A stretch of DNA of 17,863 nt from an uncultured Ruminococcus sp. (lineage in GTDB: Bacteria > Bacillota > Clostridia > Oscillospirales > Acutalibacteraceae), in the NCBI GenBank assembly GCA_951800855.1, contig CATOLC010000004.1, positions 1 to 17,863 of the forward strand, written 5' to 3'. Under the pieces are notes generated by a model. It did no database searches. It saw nothing but the letters and a program-made list of their open reading frames with translations, and had not been told where the DNA came from. A program made the position numbers and the translations under genes. Below are positions 7,697 to 15,527 of the stretch, piece by piece. How positions within the stretch are numbered: position 1 is the first letter of the stretch; each line of letters opens with the position of its first letter.

Positions 7697-8215
7697 ATGG
7701 GAGCAGAAGGAATACAGGATTTAGGAGTTGAGGCCTTAACCACTGAAAGTACTGCAGCTGGGGGACTTAGAAACCCTATTAGGGGATTTAGATTCACCTG
7801 TAATTTTGCAGGACTTGGGACAACCTCGTTTAAAACAATTTCCGGTGGCTTTACTGCTGATGTCTCACCTGGTGAATACCGTGAAGGCGGGTTCGGCAGA
7901 TTAACAATAAGAAAGTTGCCAGGGCTTGTCAGCTATAGTGAGTTTAGTTTGGAAAAAGGGCTCTATTCAAATCCACTATTGTACAATTATTTCCAGAGTT
8001 ATCTGGAAGGCGGTACTTTCAATCCAGTTAATGCGACAATCACGGTATTTGACAACGCTGGGGAACCCACTGCAAGTTGGCAAGTTATTAATGCATGGCC
8101 CAGCCATTATGAATCTGGTGACCTGGATTCAACTTCATCGGAAGTTCTTATAGAAAAACTAACAATTCAGCATGAAGGAATTATTAGAGATGCAACGCCT
8201 GTGACCGCAGGATAA
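7697..8215 (+). CDS. Inner tail tube protein (gp19/Afp1-like)
   Basis: A 172-residue tube subunit of the T4 gp19 / eCIS tube family; hexamers stack into the rigid tube inside the sheath. Diagnostic parts are NPIRGFRFTCNF, TISGGFTADVSPGEYREGG, IRKLPGLVSYSEFSLEKGL, the ITVFDNAGEPTASWQVINAWP strand pair and the closing SSEVLIEKLTIQHEGI motif. The length is normal for the family. A GAAAGGATT ribosome binding site precedes the ATG. It follows the sheath by 45 bases, the standard sheath-tube order. A second, diverged tube-like domain is found in the gene at 8931. Confidence 0.94.
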   Translation: MGAEGIQDLGVEALTTESTAAGGLRNPIRGFRFTCNFAGLGTTSFKTISGGFTADVSPGEYREGGFGRLTIRKLPGLVSYSEFSLEKGLYSNPLLYNYFQSYLEGGTFNPVNATITVFDNAGEPTASWQVINAWPSHYESGDLDSTSSEVLIEKLTIQHEGIIRDATPVTAG

Positions 8216-8233
8216 AATAGCTTAACTCAGATG

Positions 8234-8272
8234 TTTTCTATTTCCGCTCGTTTTTTCGGGCGGGATGGAAAA
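8234..8272 (+). promoter_or_regulatory. Intercistronic stem-loop after the tube gene
   Basis: The arms 8234-8250 and 8257-8272 pair over about 16 positions with three G-U pairs and one bulge, closing on a T6 loop. No T-run follows the 3' arm, so it is not a standard terminator. Its place between an abundant structural cistron (tube) and a low-stoichiometry one (chaperone) suggests transcript attenuation or 3'-end protection. Confidence 0.5.
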
Positions 8273-8333
8273 TAAATAAATATTAAATCAACTTAAATTA
8301 ATTTTTTATAGGGAAAGAGAGTAGTGATGTGTT

Positions 8334-8705
8334 ATGGCGTCTTTTGAGACACAAGTAAGTTTTGAATTACCAAAAGGGTATGTAGACAAAAATGGAGAAG
8401 TTCATAGATCTGGAATTATGAGGCTTGCTAATGCTGCTGATGAGATAGTTCCTTTAAATGATCCCCGAGTAAAAATGAATGCGGGATATTTAAGTATCCT
8501 TTTGCTAGAAAGAGTAGTTGTTAAACTTGGCAATCTTCCGAGTGTGAACGCAAATGTAATTGAAAACTTATATACGGCGGATATGGCGTATCTGCAGGAT
8601 TTATATCAGAAAATTAACGCAGCGGAACCCCAAGTGGCGCATGTGAACTGTCCGAATTGTTCACATAGATTTGAGGTAACTTTGCCTTTTTTCGGGGAAG
8701 CCTAA
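8334..8705 (+). CDS. Tail assembly chaperone-like protein, short (0-frame) product
   Basis: A 123-residue protein resembling the phage tail assembly proteins found after the tube gene in eCIS and Mu-like tails (from memory of the family; not searched). Visible blocks: FELPKGYVDKNGEVHRSGIM, LANAADEIVPLNDPRVKMN, LSILLLERVVVKLGNLP and the ADMAYLQDLYQKINA helix, followed by a CPNC (C106, C109) and a nearby His, which may bind metal. The ATG at 8334 has a GGGAAAGAGAG purine stretch upstream. The frame ends PFFGEA-stop. Codons 119-120 lie on a canonical -1 slippery heptamer (8687-8693), and the -1 frame is open to 8896, so a longer fusion product is expected. Such chaperones are thought to hold tape-measure and tube subunits during tail assembly and are usually absent from the mature particle. 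Confidence 0.8.
   Translation: MASFETQVSFELPKGYVDKNGEVHRSGIMRLANAADEIVPLNDPRVKMNAGYLSILLLERVVVKLGNLPSVNANVIENLYTADMAYLQDLYQKINAAEPQVAHVNCPNCSHRFEVTLPFFGEA
8673..8693 (+). other. Predicted programmed -1 ribosomal frameshift site
   Basis: The 0-frame codons CCT TTT TTC present the heptamer T TTT TTC (8687-8693), fitting the X XXY YYZ rule. A -1 slip makes the next codon CGG (8693-8695) and opens a frame to 8896. GAGGT at 8673-8677 is Shine-Dalgarno-like and lies nine bases upstream of the heptamer, similar to the stimulator of E. coli dnaX. A short GGGGA/TCCCC stem (8694-8698 / 8713-8717) is possible downstream but starts too close to be a textbook stimulator. Confidence 0.72.
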
Positions 8706-8896
8706 AAAGTTATCCCCTTGATACTCTATATGAGGAGATTTCTTTTTTGGCATATTATTTTCATTGGCCCTATACCGAAATTATGACCCTTACACATAAG
8801 GAAAGAATACGGTTCTGCAACGAAATATCAAGTATCAATAAAAAGATGAACGATGGACAAAGTAGCGGGAAGAAAAAAAGTGTCTTTGACATCTAG
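8693..8896 (+). CDS. DUF6760-like small tail protein, -1 frame extension of the chaperone gene
   Basis: A 67-codon frame continuing from the slippery site to TAG at 8894-8896. It encodes SYPLDTLYEEISFLAYYFHW, then PYTEIMTLTHKERIRFCNEI, ISSINKKM and a Lys-rich tail. The pattern EE...AY.FHW...I....H.ER..(F/W)..EI..IN resembles the small DUF6760/Afp6-like proteins next to tube genes in eCIS clusters (family recalled, not searched). The frame opens after a TGA at 8672-8674 and contains no ATG, GTG or TTG before the conserved region; the first in-frame ATG (8783) would remove half of it. It is therefore best read as the C-terminal part of a 187-residue fusion (chaperone residues 1-120 plus 67) made by -1 frameshifting, as in phage lambda G/GT and P2 E/E'. 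Independent translation from a non-canonical start is the alternative. Confidence 0.75.
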   Translation, partial: RGSLKSYPLDTLYEEISFLAYYFHWPYTEIMTLTHKERIRFCNEISSINKKMNDGQSSGKKKSVFDI

Positions 8897-8930
8897 TCTA
8901 TAGTTTTTTACAAGGAAAGGAGGCGACTTA

Positions 8931-11255
8931 ATGCCCAATTTATATACAAAGGATACAATATCAGCTGCCGGGGATTTATCTATGGGATTCCACTTTAAAG
9001 TGGAATTTAATAAAATTAGTTTTGGATTCCAGAGCATTGATGGTATAGAGATTACCCGAAGTTTTGATAGTATTAACGAGGGTGGGGTGAATGACCATAA
9101 AATTTTGGTGGGAAGACCTCAGGATAATTTGCCGACCTTAACATTTAGCCGAGGATACATTATAAGAGCATCTTCGGCTATTACTGGAGTTGCTAAAGCT
9201 GCTGCTGCACGTATCCCTATTAACGATGCAAGAAAAGCGGCAATGATGGCTTTGAATACTCTTGATCCACAGGAACTCCTTGAATATGGTCCGGCACTTG
9301 GATTTATAACTGTTTATTCTACAATTAGAAAAAACCAAATTTTAGCTATGTTTTCTTTCTTGGCACTTGGAATAGCTAGCTGGTCACTTGATGGTTTAAA
9401 TGCTGAATCCAAAGACACTCTTTTGATAGAGAAGTTTACAGTGCAACATAACGGACTTACAAGGATTCCTCTTGCGCCTCCCTCAGGAGCTTACTATATG
9501 GAAGACTACTTAAAACCGCTGGAAGTTTCCACAAGAGATAGTGGTATCGATCTAAAGAAAAAAGCAGAAGAGATCGCTGAAAAAATGAAAGAAGACGAAA
9601 AAGAGAGGAGAGGGAAACTAAAAGCAAATACAGATATTTTTAAAAAAAATCAAGAAACTATAGAAAAAATGAGAAAAGACAACGAAGCAATTGCACAAGA
9701 TGCTGCTGCAAATTTAAAGCATTTGCTCGAGATGAAAGAAAAAATGAAAGAAGAATACTCTGAGAAGTTAGCTTTTGAAGAATTAGAAAAGCTGAAAAGG
9801 GAAAAAGGACTGCAAAAAACCCGGGCACTAGTTGAAGCAGCTCGAAAAAAAGCAGAAAAGTATCTTTTGAAAAGCAGGAAGCTAACAGAGACTATCATAA
9901 ATGCGCAAAAAAAGAATTTAGAACAAATACAAAAATATTCCAAAGAACTAGCTAATACTACTCGGGCAGCCACTAAGCTGGCGCAAGAAGCAGCAGATCG
10001 TTTAGCTTTGGAACTGCTTGAGTTTAGGGCATCACAGGCGGAAAAGATTGATAATTATAAGACAAAGGCTGAAGAAGCAGAAGTTTCTAAATTTGCAGCA
10101 ATTCAAGCTATGGAGCTAGCAAGAGCTATGGCAAAGGCAGCTAAAGAGGCGGCAAGAGAGCTACAAGCGCAAAAATGGGAGGAAATGAAAAATCAATATC
10201 AGGAAGAAATTGATAAGAATAGAGAAAATTTCGAAAAAGAAAGAAAAAGAGGTCTACAAAAAACTCAAAAAGCTGTAGATGAGCGACTAAAACGTGAAAA
10301 AGAGTACGAAGAAGAAATAGGAAAGATGGAGCAGAGCAAAAAAGAATTTGAAGAAGCAAGAGATAGAGAAACCAAGATAAAGGCAGCGGAAGCTAAAGCA
10401 GACTATGAAAAAGATATGGAAGACGCAGAAAAAGAAAAGATTAAAGTGGATGATAGAAATAAAGGAAACAAAGAAAAAGCAGCGAAAGCTCGAGAAGAGT
10501 ATAAAGCAAAGCTGAAAGAAACAGAAGCAACAAAGGATGCATTTGAAACGGAAAGGGATGCAAGAACCAAGAAAAGAGTAGCTGAAGCTAAAGCAAAATA
10601 TGAAAAAGATGCGAAAGAAGCAGAGGAAGAAAAGATTAAAGTGGATGATATTAATAAAGGAAACAAGGCAAAGGCAGCGAAAGTTCGAGGAGAGTATGAA
10701 GCAAAGCTGAAAGAAACAGAAGCAACAAAGGACGCATTTGAAGCGAAAAGAGAAAAAGAAACAGAGGGAAAAGCAGCGAAAGCTATAGAAGACTATAAAG
10801 CAAAGTTGAAAGAAATAGAAGCAACAAAGGATGCATTTGAAACGGAAAGGGATAAGGCAAACAAGGCAAAAGCAGCAAAAGCTCGAGAAGAGTATAAAGC
10901 AAAGATGGAAAAAATGGAAGCCGAAAAGAGCGAATTTGAGGATAAAAGGGATGAGGAAAACAAGGCAAAGGCAGCGGAAGCTAGAAAACAATATGAAACA
11001 AAGATGGAAGAAATAGAAGCAGAAAAGAATAAATTTGAGGATAAAAGGGATGAGGAAAACAAGGCAAAGGCAGCGGAAGCTCGAAAAGAGTATGAAGCAA
11101 AGATGAAAAAAATGGAAGCAGAAAAGAATAAATTTGAGGCGGAAAGGCAAAAGGCTAAAGAATCAGCAAAAGAGATGGCGGATGAGGCTGTAGAAGCGGC
11201 TGCTGAAGCTGAGAACAAGGCTGATGAGATACAAAATATGGTTGATGCTAGTTAA
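8931..11255 (+). CDS. Tube-like domain fused to a long repeat-rich coiled coil; candidate tube initiator / tape-measure protein
   Basis: 774 residues. The start is firm: AAGGAGG eight bases before the ATG. Residues 1 to about 185 look like a diverged gp19-type tube domain: MGFHFKVEFNKISFGFQSIDG, RSFDSINEGGVNDHKILVG, LTFSRGY, ITVYSTIRKNQILAMFSF and the closing LLIEKFTVQHNGL, which matches IEKLTIQHEG of the tube at 7697. An Ala-rich insertion (about residues 85-128) separates the usual strands. Residues about 200-774 are Lys/Glu/Ala-rich and almost certainly one long coiled coil; residues 481-742 are tandem repeats of about 33. The gene follows the frameshifted chaperone, where tailed phages carry the tape measure. 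I infer that the tube domain caps the tube at the baseplate while the coil lies in the lumen and sets length, or that the coil is a scaffold or docking rod. The domain call is sequence-based; the role is inference. Confidence 0.8.
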   Translation: MPNLYTKDTISAAGDLSMGFHFKVEFNKISFGFQSIDGIEITRSFDSINEGGVNDHKILVGRPQDNLPTLTFSRGYIIRASSAITGVAKAAAARIPINDARKAAMMALNTLDPQELLEYGPALGFITVYSTIRKNQILAMFSFLALGIASWSLDGLNAESKDTLLIEKFTVQHNGLTRIPLAPPSGAYYMEDYLKPLEVSTRDSGIDLKKKAEEIAEKMKEDEKERRGKLKANTDIFKKNQETIEKMRKDNEAIAQDAAANLKHLLEMKEKMKEEYSEKLAFEELEKLKREKGLQKTRALVEAARKKAEKYLLKSRKLTETIINAQKKNLEQIQKYSKELANTTRAATKLAQEAADRLALELLEFRASQAEKIDNYKTKAEEAEVSKFAAIQAMELARAMAKAAKEAARELQAQKWEEMKNQYQEEIDKNRENFEKERKRGLQKTQKAVDERLKREKEYEEEIGKMEQSKKEFEEARDRETKIKAAEAKADYEKDMEDAEKEKIKVDDRNKGNKEKAAKAREEYKAKLKETEATKDAFETERDARTKKRVAEAKAKYEKDAKEAEEEKIKVDDINKGNKAKAAKVRGEYEAKLKETEATKDAFEAKREKETEGKAAKAIEDYKAKLKEIEATKDAFETERDKANKAKAAKAREEYKAKMEKMEAEKSEFEDKRDEENKAKAAEARKQYETKMEEIEAEKNKFEDKRDEENKAKAAEARKEYEAKMKKMEAEKNKFEAERQKAKESAKEMADEAVEAAAEAENKADEIQNMVDAS
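10371..11156 (+). repeat. Tandem ~99-bp coding repeats (65+65+4x33 codons)
   Basis: The 786 bases encode 262 residues that divide exactly into two 65-residue double units and four 33-residue single units. Each unit starts around (N/T)K.KAA.A and contains Y...(L/M)(K/E).(I/M/T)EA.K..(F)E..R. Copies are close at the DNA level: for example the 45 bases spelling EDKRDEENKAKAAEA (10938-10982 and 11037-11081) appear identical and 99 bases apart. This indicates recent expansion. Hydrophobic positions fall about every 3.67 residues (nine in 33), a hendecad-like coiled-coil periodicity. Confidence 0.88.
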
Positions 11256-11289
11256 ATAATATTTTAGAGGCAATGGGGGAAATGGAAAA

Positions 11290-14193
11290 GTGAGTGAGAA
11301 TATCAAAATAACGAATGGGATTGTGCCTGCTTTAGGCTTTTCTGGACACACTCAATGGATGAAAAACAATAGTGCGTTTTGTTCTGTACTTATAAATAGA
11401 CCCCCAATGACTACTATAGTAGATGATGAGTCTCGAAATGATATTAATGGCCGGGCTCTTATTTACAATATTTATAAAAAAGATAATTATATACAAGAAG
11501 TTTTGCAGAGCATAATTGACCTTCTTATGCAGCTTAGGGCGACTCAGGATGAGCAGAATGGATTTTTCCAGAATAATACAGTTGTAAGGCAAAATATCCT
11601 TCAACAACTGAAAAATGAAATTCTAAATGTAAGAAATAATTTAACACAAGGTCAAGTTCAGAAGTTAGAATTAGTATCTAATAATTTATTCGACGAAAAG
11701 ACTTTAAATGAACTTTTAAAATCTCTGTTGGAAGAGTCAAAAAAAAAATCCGAAGACCAGGAAAGTTTAAAAAGTAAATACAGAGTTAGAACAAGCAACG
11801 AAAATCAGAAAATATTTTCTAATATTGTTAAGAATTACAATAATCTTATAAATTTAAAAAATAAATATACCAGTGTAATAAAAGCTGTTTCTGGGAAAGA
11901 GATTTTAAAAGAATCCTTTCCTAAAAGACAGCTTATTAACATTAAAAAACCGTTAAGAGTTCAAGAAGACGAAAAGCACCAAGAGGCGAAGCCAGAGAAA
12001 GAGCAACGCACTACACTCCAAAATACTGTTAACAGAAGTTTGGAACAAAGACAGTTTTTAAAGCGAACTGAACTCATTAAGAATGTTCTTAAAGAAAGAA
12101 ACATTTTAAATAGATACACAGATTTATTTAAAGTAAAATTGACGGGTTTAGAGCTTAAAAAGAAGGTAGAAAGCCGGAATTTAGGATATTTTATTCATGA
12201 AGAAACAAAGAAAAAACATGAAAATTTAAATAAAATATCGGAAAACAGAGTATTATTTAAACGCTCAAAAACTGAGTTTAGGTTTTTGAAAACTTATAAT
12301 GTTAGGGAAACTGAGGAAAAACAAGACGACCAAAGAGTCAAGCGTTCAGAGTTAAAGGTATTAGATAAAGAATTTAGAACCAATGTAAACAGAAAAGTTC
12401 ACTTAGCATCCAGCGCAGTTGAAAATATTTTCAAGAATATCTTTGTTAAGAAAGAAATATTATCGGCATATAATAAAGTTATTTCTGAAAATATTAAAGA
12501 AAAATCAATAAAAAGAATATTTTCTAAGTCATTTCTGCTTAATAATTATATTCGGACTGCGGATATAACTGAAGAAAAATATAATAAGCAAAAAACCTTA
12601 AACAATATAGCTTCATATATATTTAGTACTTCTAAGATAAAAAATCAGCTAATAAATGTTATAAACACTGAAAAATTTAAAGTTAGAAATAAAGAAATCC
12701 AGAACCGGACACTTAACAAAAATATTTTACACTCCTTTAGTTTACAAAAAATTTCAGAAAGAATAATTGAAAACACCAGTTTAATTGGTAGAAAAACAGA
12801 AAAAACCCTTAAATTTCAAGAAATAGAAGACCAAATTCAAGAGACTTATAAAAAAATATCTAAAATAGAACTTGAAAAACAAGTAAAACGGCAAAAAATT
12901 AATAAATATAATGTTGAAACTCGGGTTAAAAATGTTCCTCAAATTTATAATGAATCGATTATTAATGAGTATGAAAAAGCAGCCCCAAAAACAGCCCACA
13001 TTTATAAAAAAATCAAGGTAACTGATATAACTACCCTTTTAAATAAGGAAAATTTGGTAAAACGGCAACTGCAGCAGAAAGAAAACTTTGCCAAAAAAAT
13101 TACTGAACGAAGAATTACGGATGAAAAATTAATAAGCCAGAAAAATATAGTTGATAAAACAGAACTTGTAATAAAGAAAGAAACGGTTATTAACAGGATA
13201 GATAAAGATTTAAATATTTTAAATCAAAAAAACCTTACATCTGTATTAAAGAAGATTTATTCAAGTACGCTTAATATTCGGGCTAAAGAAAAAAAGAATG
13301 TGTTTTTGGAGACCCAAAAATTATATAAAGATAAAATAAATCGGTTAACTGAAAAGCAAATAATAAATAAAAATATAATAGATGTATTTAAAGAGGAACA
13401 ATTTACCAATTTAAATATAGAGAAAACAAAAACAATTTTAACCAAGAAGCCTCCTGTAATAAATCAAAGTGATATTGATTTATTAATAAGAACGACTTCG
13501 CAGGACATTATAAATAAAGTACTTACAACAAAGCAAGTTAAACATGTTAAAAAATCATTTATTGATGAAAAAGTACTGTCTCAAGTAAAAAATAAAAGTG
13601 AAAAACTCTTTAAGACCCCTTTGATTTCCAGAGAGCGTATAAAAAATGTTAAGATAATTAAGAATGATATATATGAGAAATTCTCATCTATTTTATCTCC
13701 CAAAATTCGTGAATTTAAAAAGACATTAGTTAAAGAAAAGACTTTATATAGGGAAATAGAAGAAAGTCAAAGGCTATATTTTAATAATTTAGGGGAAAAT
13801 ATAGAGGAAAGGGTTCTATTGAACCGGCAGAAGGTTTCCTCACTTGAAAATGTTTATAGAAAGGTTCAGAGAAATGAGGTAATTTATAAAAAACCAATAG
13901 ACCTGATAAAAAAGATAAAGGAAGAGAGCGATGCTTCCCCCAAAAAGGAGCAAAAGCCGGTTAAAAGTCAGGTTCGTACCTATAAAGAGCCCCATGCTGA
14001 GCCAAAGTTCCATGAACCACCAATCAAAAAAGAGGTAGTTGCATCTAGAAAAAGAGGACTAACCAGGGAAGATGTTATGAGAATGATACAATCTTATATG
14101 GGAGATTTTGATGTTGATGAAATGTCCGATAGGATAATGGAAAGGGTAGAGGAAGAAATGTTGTCTCAAAGGAGAAGAAGTGGCATAATATGA
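11290..14193 (+). CDS. Very long Lys/Asn/Ile-rich helical protein of unknown function in the tail operon
   Basis: 967 residues from a GTG at 11290 with a purine-rich GGGGGAAATGGA ribosome binding site; the ATG at 11282 stops after three codons. I do not recognise the family. The first ~70 residues look globular (IVPALGFSGHTQWMKNNSAF, then INRPPMTTIVDDES). The next ~850 are polar and mainly helical, full of Lys, Asn, Ile, Leu and Glu, with few Pro or Gly and no clear fixed-length repeat. A Pro/Lys-rich hinge (about 880-920) leads to a terminal acidic helix pair (TREDVMRMIQSYMGDFDVDE, SDRIMERVEEEM) and the basic end SQRRRSGII. It lies 34 bases after the tube-coil fusion and before the hub gene, where phages and eCIS place tape-measure or LysM/hub-connecting proteins. 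It could be a second tape measure, a lumen cargo or a baseplate scaffold. No membrane segment, LysM or enzymatic motif is visible. Confidence 0.8.
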   Translation: MSENIKITNGIVPALGFSGHTQWMKNNSAFCSVLINRPPMTTIVDDESRNDINGRALIYNIYKKDNYIQEVLQSIIDLLMQLRATQDEQNGFFQNNTVVRQNILQQLKNEILNVRNNLTQGQVQKLELVSNNLFDEKTLNELLKSLLEESKKKSEDQESLKSKYRVRTSNENQKIFSNIVKNYNNLINLKNKYTSVIKAVSGKEILKESFPKRQLINIKKPLRVQEDEKHQEAKPEKEQRTTLQNTVNRSLEQRQFLKRTELIKNVLKERNILNRYTDLFKVKLTGLELKKKVESRNLGYFIHEETKKKHENLNKISENRVLFKRSKTEFRFLKTYNVRETEEKQDDQRVKRSELKVLDKEFRTNVNRKVHLASSAVENIFKNIFVKKEILSAYNKVISENIKEKSIKRIFSKSFLLNNYIRTADITEEKYNKQKTLNNIASYIFSTSKIKNQLINVINTEKFKVRNKEIQNRTLNKNILHSFSLQKISERIIENTSLIGRKTEKTLKFQEIEDQIQETYKKISKIELEKQVKRQKINKYNVETRVKNVPQIYNESIINEYEKAAPKTAHIYKKIKVTDITTLLNKENLVKRQLQQKENFAKKITERRITDEKLISQKNIVDKTELVIKKETVINRIDKDLNILNQKNLTSVLKKIYSSTLNIRAKEKKNVFLETQKLYKDKINRLTEKQIINKNIIDVFKEEQFTNLNIEKTKTILTKKPPVINQSDIDLLIRTTSQDIINKVLTTKQVKHVKKSFIDEKVLSQVKNKSEKLFKTPLISRERIKNVKIIKNDIYEKFSSILSPKIREFKKTLVKEKTLYREIEESQRLYFNNLGENIEERVLLNRQKVSSLENVYRKVQRNEVIYKKPIDLIKKIKEESDASPKKEQKPVKSQVRTYKEPHAEPKFHEPPIKKEVVASRKRGLTREDVMRMIQSYMGDFDVDEMSDRIMERVEEEMLSQRRRSGII

Positions 14194-14237
14194 ACTATGT
14201 ATTACTAATTAATTAAAAAAAATTAATCACAAAAGTA

Positions 14238-14266
14238 TTTATATTTTATGTAAAAAACTGTATAAT
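14238..14266 (+). promoter_or_regulatory. Possible internal SigA-type promoter before the hub gene
   Basis: TATAAT at 14261-14266 is a perfect -10, with TTTATA (14238-14243, four of six) 17 bases upstream, in a 146-base gap before the hub start. It could give the baseplate genes their own transcript. The surrounding DNA is very AT-rich, so chance is possible. Confidence 0.35.
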
Positions 14267-14339
14267 TAAGGTGATTTTAAATAAGGTGTATAAATATGTC
14301 TCAGTATTTTTATTAAGTTGGTATGGGATGTGTAGATAA

Positions 14340-15494
14340 GTGGCGAATATTAAGGATAAATATTCTTTGTATAACACAGGTTTGCCTTGCGCAGAGATTC
14401 AAATAGGTATAGAAACTCCGTGGCAAATTAAAGACAATTTAAAAGTAAAAAGTATAGACATTACTTCGGGTGTAGAAAACGAATCAAGTTTGTGTAAAAT
14501 AGTTTTAGAGAAATCCCAGTTAAAATATAACAAGATAACTGGGAATTTAGATGGTAATGACCCGGAGTCAGGTTTGGTTAAACGGGGAGAGTCTATCACG
14601 GTTAAATTGGGATATACCAGTAGTGCAAGTAGAAGTATGAATTTGACTGGTGATGTATTTAAAGGATTTATTTCCAGTGTTCAGATTTCTTATGGCATAG
14701 TATGCACAGTTGTTTTAGAGTGTATGGATGCAAAGATGTGGATGATGGCAGGGTGCAAAACTGAGGAAAAAGTAGGTACAAAATATTCCATGGTTGTTAC
14801 ATCTGTTTTAGCTCAATATACTAAATCTCAAAAAATTACTGCAACAGCTGTTAAAATTGACAATGAACCAAATTTAAATAAGACTTTATATCAAAATAAC
14901 GAAAGCGATTACAGCTTTTTGTGCCGGTTAGCAGAAGAGACTGGCTGCTTGTTTTTTATATATTTAGGACAAGCATGTTTTTTCAGTGTGGGTACTTATA
15001 AGGCTGTAACTGCTTTGGAACTGTCTCCATGTACTTTTGTGAAGAATATCAAATGGACTACAAGTGTTTTGGGATTATCAAAGGAAGTTGTGGTGACTGG
15101 TATTGACCCTTTGCATCCAAGCCAAGAAGTTAAATCAAAGCCTGTTACAAAAAATATTTCAAATATAGGGCAAAGCTCATTAACTGTTAGCCCGAATCCA
15201 GTAAAAAATGTTGACGATATTACGTCAAAAAATATTACTGATGAGGGTGTAGATACATCTGCTTATGCTCAGTTTGTGGCGCAGGCAAATTTTACAAAAA
15301 ATTCTATTAAACATATTGTTTGTGAGGTCACAATATCTGGGCATCCTTTGGGCTCAGTTTTGCCTGGATATGGCGTTAGAGTTTCTGGATGGGGTTCTCA
15401 AATAGACAATACTTATATACTTACTAAGATTAGACATGTGTATACGAATAAGAAATTTACGACGGAACTGACTCTTGCCACAGATACAGGCTGA
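14340..15494 (+). CDS. Baseplate hub protein (phage late control D / gp27 / VgrG N-terminal family)
   Basis: 384 residues; trimers form the hub that joins tube to spike. The best signature is NESDYSFLCRLAEETGCLFF (about residues 187-206), the conserved ND/NESD-W/Y-FL-RLAEE-G block of gpD/VgrG hubs. An N-terminal beta domain contains DITSGVENESSLCKI and the KRGESITVKLGY strand; residues about 210-384 complete the beta fold with HPLGSVLPGYGVRVSGWG and a C-terminal YILTKIRHVYTNKKFTTEL strand pair, typical of this family. The GTG start at 14340 has only a weak ribosome binding site. The hub and spike are separate genes here, as in P2 (D and V), whereas Afp8 and T6SS VgrG are fusions. Confidence 0.9.
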   Translation: MANIKDKYSLYNTGLPCAEIQIGIETPWQIKDNLKVKSIDITSGVENESSLCKIVLEKSQLKYNKITGNLDGNDPESGLVKRGESITVKLGYTSSASRSMNLTGDVFKGFISSVQISYGIVCTVVLECMDAKMWMMAGCKTEEKVGTKYSMVVTSVLAQYTKSQKITATAVKIDNEPNLNKTLYQNNESDYSFLCRLAEETGCLFFIYLGQACFFSVGTYKAVTALELSPCTFVKNIKWTTSVLGLSKEVVVTGIDPLHPSQEVKSKPVTKNISNIGQSSLTVSPNPVKNVDDITSKNITDEGVDTSAYAQFVAQANFTKNSIKHIVCEVTISGHPLGSVLPGYGVRVSGWGSQIDNTYILTKIRHVYTNKKFTTELTLATDTG

Positions 15495-15527
15495 AAGATA
15501 ATATTATTTTATAAGAAAGGAGTGGAA

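Noticed and set aside
10287..11150. Long minus-strand frame rich in Phe, Cys and Leu
   Set aside because: It is the mirror of the Lys/Glu-rich tandem repeats of the coiled-coil gene; no ribosome binding site, and its apparent repeats are explained by the plus-strand repeats.
14184..14192. CATAATATG near the end of the 967-residue gene as a SigK -10
   Set aside because: One mismatch, no AC partner upstream and it lies inside coding sequence.
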